Source: Elusimicrobiota bacterium (lineage in GTDB: Bacteria; Elusimicrobiota; Elusimicrobia; 2-02-FULL-39-32). From it: DNA of 5,120 bases. The stretch is taken from NCBI GenBank assembly GCA_023249835.1, contig JAHFBY010000176.1, forward strand, positions 1 to 5,120, in the 5' to 3' direction. Made by a program: the position numbers and the translations under genes. Of this stretch, positions 2,700 through 5,120 are shown piece by piece. Positions within the stretch are counted from its first letter, which is position 1. Every line of letters begins with the position of its first letter. Below the pieces are notes generated by a model that was not told the DNA's origin, ran no database searches, and was given only the letters and a program-made list of their open reading frames with translations.

Positions 2700-5120
2700 C
2701 TAAGCCTGGGTGGAGAGCGCCTCTGCTGCTTGGATGAATTGTTCGAGGCGGGGGATTAAGATCAATAAAAGCCGCTCTTGATCGTCCCTCTCAGGGCGCC
2801 CGGGTTCCGCGGACCGGGCAATGACATGGTTAAGGAGGCCGTGGAGGGTTGCGCCTAACAAAATTCCTGCGGCTAATGCCAAGAGAAACGGAATTCCGCT
2901 AAAGGCCAGGACCAACGCCAAAAAGGGCAGGGGGAGAAGGCTCGAACCAGCGGTTAATGCGGCTTTTAACGCTGTCTTAAATGCAACGATATTGCCGTGC
3001 GTTTTGTGATGGATAACTTCACCTCCGGGCATTAAAACCCCTTGCCAATAGTGCAGTCCCGCCAGGATGAAATAAGAGCCCAAGAATAGGGGGATGACCA
3101 GGAGCAGGCTGTATGGTGCGAGCCAAAATAACATTAAGAGCGAGAGCCCGCTCACGGGTATCCCTTCGATAAAACCAATTAACCCCAGACCCTTCACTTT
3201 CCCTTTCCAACCGCCAAGCGCGCCAGTCACCCCTACAGCTTGGTTAAGTTTAGCTGCCAAATCTGACCGGCCTTCTGCTTGCAATCGTTCGCGCACAATC
3301 CTTAGAGTCTGCTCTCTATTTACAAGGTTATTTAACAGGGTATCCAGCTTCATTGTCCATGATCTTGGCGCAGGAGCTCTGGAACGTTGCACTGCTTTGT
3401 ATTGATCCGGAACATCTGCAAAAGTGATCTTAGTCCCCGTATTTCCCAAAGCCACCTTTAATTCGTTAGGATTGGGGTGGTTCTGAAACAAAAGATAAAT
3501 TGTTTCTCGAGGAAAATTTTCTGAGCCCCTGAGCTCAGTTAAAGCAGATTTGCCCATGAGCGCACTCAAATCCGTGATATTCGTACCGCTTAAATTTAAA
3601 CTCCGGAGATGCGTCAAGCTCCCAAGCACGCTAAAATCCGTGATCTCCGTATAGACTAGATTTAAACTCTGGAGATGCGTCAGGTTCTCAAGCACGCTCA
3701 AATCCGTGATCTTCGTACCGCCTAAATCTAAACTCTGGAGCTGCGTCAGGCTCTCAAGCCCTCTCAAATCCATGATCTTCGTACCGCCTAAATCTAAACT
3801 CTGGAGCTGCGTCAGGCTCTCAAGCACGCTCAAATCCGTGATATTGCTATAGCTTAGATCTAAAACCCGGAGGCGTGTTAGTCCTATGAGCGGAGTTAAA
3901 TTGATATCCTTTTGAATGTACAGTCTTAAACTAAAAGTTTTGTTTCTTTCATCAATTGTTAAAATATCGGGCTCGAAACCATTGTCTATAAGAAATTGTT
4001 TTGCTTTTTCTATCTGCTCTTTAAACTCAGTGGATATTATTGGAGGTTCTGCCGGCGCGATCGAAGGGCACAGGGGAACGGACGCGTAAAGGTAAATGGC
4101 TTCTACTAAATTTTGCAGATCGTTTGCTGAGATCTCCACTAAATCTCGTTCTTTTTTCCAGCTCTTGAGCTCTGCTTCTGTGGAGTCTGGCGGAGCGACA
4201 AATATACGGAACCCTTGTTCTTCTAGGAAATGGAAAAGTTCCTGGGTAATGGGATTGGCCTCTTTTAAACCCATCACCATAATAGCCTTTTTGGTTTTAT
4301 CTATCACTCCGCCCCACCGCAAGAAAGCAGTGGACGGGTCCCCGGTCATGAACTTTTTTACGTCCATTAACCCGGAACGGCCGTAAATTTTACCAGGTTG
4401 TAGTTTAGATTCAAAAAACGCACCTAGAGCGCAGAGCAGTTCATCGTTCATCCTACGGCTTAAAGTTTCCATGTCCGGATCTCTGGCCCTAGAACCATCA
4501 TAGGCGCGGGGAAAAGCGCGCAGTTGCGATGGCCCGGTAAGTTCCGGCGCCTTATTGAGAGCAGACTCTTTTTCGTGCACTGCGCCAGCGCCGAGGGAAG
4601 GTTCTGCGCCAGCCTCAGGCTCAACGGAATCTAAGTCCATATTTTCCAAATAGCGCTTACCCTTTTCCAATTCCTTGCTTTGATCTGCTTCGGAACGATC
4701 CTCTTCCTTTGCTTCATCCTCTAATCGCAAGTAATCCGCTTCCATGGTTCTTAATTGTTTTAAAGCCAGGTATTGTTGAAACTTAACCTCCTCTTCATCC
4801 ATAGCGTTTAATCCCGGAAAAGCATTTGCGATCTCTTTAACAGCATCCAAATGTTGAAGCGCCAGCCTCAATGGGTTCGGAGTGATGTCGTTATCTAACA
4901 TTCGGGCAAAATCCCGGATTTGGTTTTTAGTAAGCAGATCCTTCCCATAAACCACGAACGCGTAACGGAACATTTTCCCTGGAGTTAACTGATCCGGTTG
5001 GTGCATCCAAGAAAAAAGAGCGTCCTTATCTGAATTCTTAACTATTTTGCTAAAGCGGATTTCATTTTGGGACGGCGCATTGACATTGGCATTGGGAAAA
5101 TGTTTGTCCAAGGCCCGGTT
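2700..5120 (-). CDS. Leucine-rich-repeat protein with C-terminal membrane helices, 5' partial
   Basis: At least 807 residues. The frame is open to the window edge. A TTG at 5111 could serve as a start but has no ribosome-binding site, so the true start is probably outside. Residues below are numbered from that TTG. Residues 1-105 are helical and unrecognised. Residues 105-155 are highly charged and coiled-coil-like, and 155-200 form an Ala/Glu/Pro-rich linker. Residues 215-345 look alpha/beta (strands KKAIMVMG and GFRIFVAPP) and match no family I know. Residues 405-514 are five 22-residue leucine-rich repeats of the LxxLxxLTxLxxLDLxxTxITD type, as in SDS22/internalin-like proteins, followed by a degenerate cap. 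Residues about 643-663, 666-686, 722-742 and 743-762 are likely membrane helices, with Lys/Arg/His-rich flanks suggesting both ends are cytoplasmic. The tail 766-803 is charged, then amphipathic. The LRR block suggests protein binding. No enzymatic motif was found. A direct link to the AbiE-like genes downstream is not evident beyond orientation. Confidence 0.75.
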   Translation of the reverse strand, partial: NRALDKHFPNANVNAPSQNEIRFSKIVKNSDKDALFSWMHQPDQLTPGKMFRYAFVVYGKDLLTKNQIRDFARMLDNDITPNPLRLALQHLDAVKEIANAFPGLNAMDEEEVKFQQYLALKQLRTMEADYLRLEDEAKEEDRSEADQSKELEKGKRYLENMDLDSVEPEAGAEPSLGAGAVHEKESALNKAPELTGPSQLRAFPRAYDGSRARDPDMETLSRRMNDELLCALGAFFESKLQPGKIYGRSGLMDVKKFMTGDPSTAFLRWGGVIDKTKKAIMVMGLKEANPITQELFHFLEEQGFRIFVAPPDSTEAELKSWKKERDLVEISANDLQNLVEAIYLYASVPLCPSIAPAEPPIISTEFKEQIEKAKQFLIDNGFEPDILTIDERNKTFSLRLYIQKDINLTPLIGLTRLRVLDLSYSNITDLSVLESLTQLQSLDLGGTKIMDLRGLESLTQLQSLDLGGTKITDLSVLENLTHLQSLNLVYTEITDFSVLGSLTHLRSLNLSGTNITDLSALMGKSALTELRGSENFPRETIYLLFQNHPNPNELKVALGNTGTKITFADVPDQYKAVQRSRAPAPRSWTMKLDTLLNNLVNREQTLRIVRERLQAEGRSDLAAKLNQAVGVTGALGGWKGKVKGLGLIGFIEGIPVSGLSLLMLFWLAPYSLLLVIPLFLGSYFILAGLHYWQGVLMPGGEVIHHKTHGNIVAFKTALKAALTAGSSLLPLPFLALVLAFSGIPFLLALAAGILLGATLHGLLNHVIARSAEPGRPERDDQERLLLILIPRLEQFIQAAEALSTQA
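3570..3899 (-). repeat. Five tandem 66-bp units encoding 22-residue leucine-rich repeats
   Basis: Five in-frame 66-bp units encode successive LRRs, each with LT-x-L-x-x-L-(D/N)-L and ending (I/M/T)-(I/M)-(T/M)-D. The plus strand shows recurring phrases such as CTCAAATCC and GATCTTCGTACCG every 66 bases. The period divisible by three and conserved Leu positions show coding repeats, not an intergenic array. The first and last units are the most divergent, as expected for caps. Confidence 0.88.
3707..3825 (-). repeat. 53-nt identical direct copies within the LRR block
   Basis: Bases 3707-3759 and 3773-3825 are identical over 53 nt, 66 bp apart. They encode the shared ESLTQLQSLDLGGTKI of LRR units 2 and 3. 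Synonymous positions are preserved too, so the copies arose by recent duplication or gene conversion, unlike the other units, which differ at many third positions. Confidence 0.85.

Noticed and set aside
2686..2712. A terminator after the LRR gene
   Set aside because: GGC-TTA-GCC can pair for only three bases around the stop codon and no T-run follows directly, so the evidence is too weak.
3570..3899. A CRISPR-like array
   Set aside because: The 66-bp periodicity is in frame, varies at codon positions, has no unique spacers, and encodes clear leucine-rich repeats.
5109..5111. The TTG at 5111 as the real start of the LRR gene
   Set aside because: The frame is open through to the window edge and the nine bases before the TTG show no Shine-Dalgarno, so the gene is more likely cut by the window.

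Overview
The window carries five co-oriented reading frames, all on the minus strand, so transcription runs from high to low coordinates. Nothing points firmly to a species. Base composition looks mid-40s % GC by eye, Shine-Dalgarno sites are GGAGG-type, and the intergenic gaps are short and AT-rich. An uncultivated Gram-negative-like bacterium fits. The mosaic leucine-rich-repeat/membrane protein is reminiscent of Omnitrophota or other PVC-related genomes, but that is an impression, not a demonstration.

Positions 5120 to 2700 hold one long gene whose 5' end lies outside the window. It encodes a multidomain protein: an uncharacterised N-terminal half with a charged coiled-coil-like linker, five 22-residue leucine-rich repeats, and a C-terminal block of about four membrane helices. 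Two adjacent LRR units share a 53-nt identical stretch, which suggests recent repeat duplication. Its function is not recognised.

Positions 2608 to 1750 hold what looks like a wrecked type IV (AbiE-like) toxin-antitoxin module. The antitoxin-like gene (2557 to 2063) keeps its N-terminal winged helix and part of its second domain. It then runs out of frame into the middle of an AbiEii-type nucleotidyltransferase (about 2083 to 1750). That toxin remnant has lost the N-terminal GG...DxD catalytic half and its C-terminus. The simplest explanation is one internal deletion of the antitoxin tail and toxin head, plus a later 3' loss. A 14-codon reading frame lies just upstream, in the same frame as the antitoxin.

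Positions 1749 to 1523 are a 227-bp intergenic region. It holds an 11-bp-period direct repeat, a short inverted repeat and a good sigma70-type promoter (TTGAAT-17-TATACT) facing the next operon.

Positions 1522 to 12 hold a second, apparently intact AbiE-like module from a different family. It pairs an AbiEi_2-type winged-helix antitoxin/regulator with a nucleotidyltransferase, coupled by a 4-bp ATGA overlap and a strong Shine-Dalgarno. A working type IV module sitting directly downstream of a decayed, differently related one suggests a site where such modules are gained and lost.
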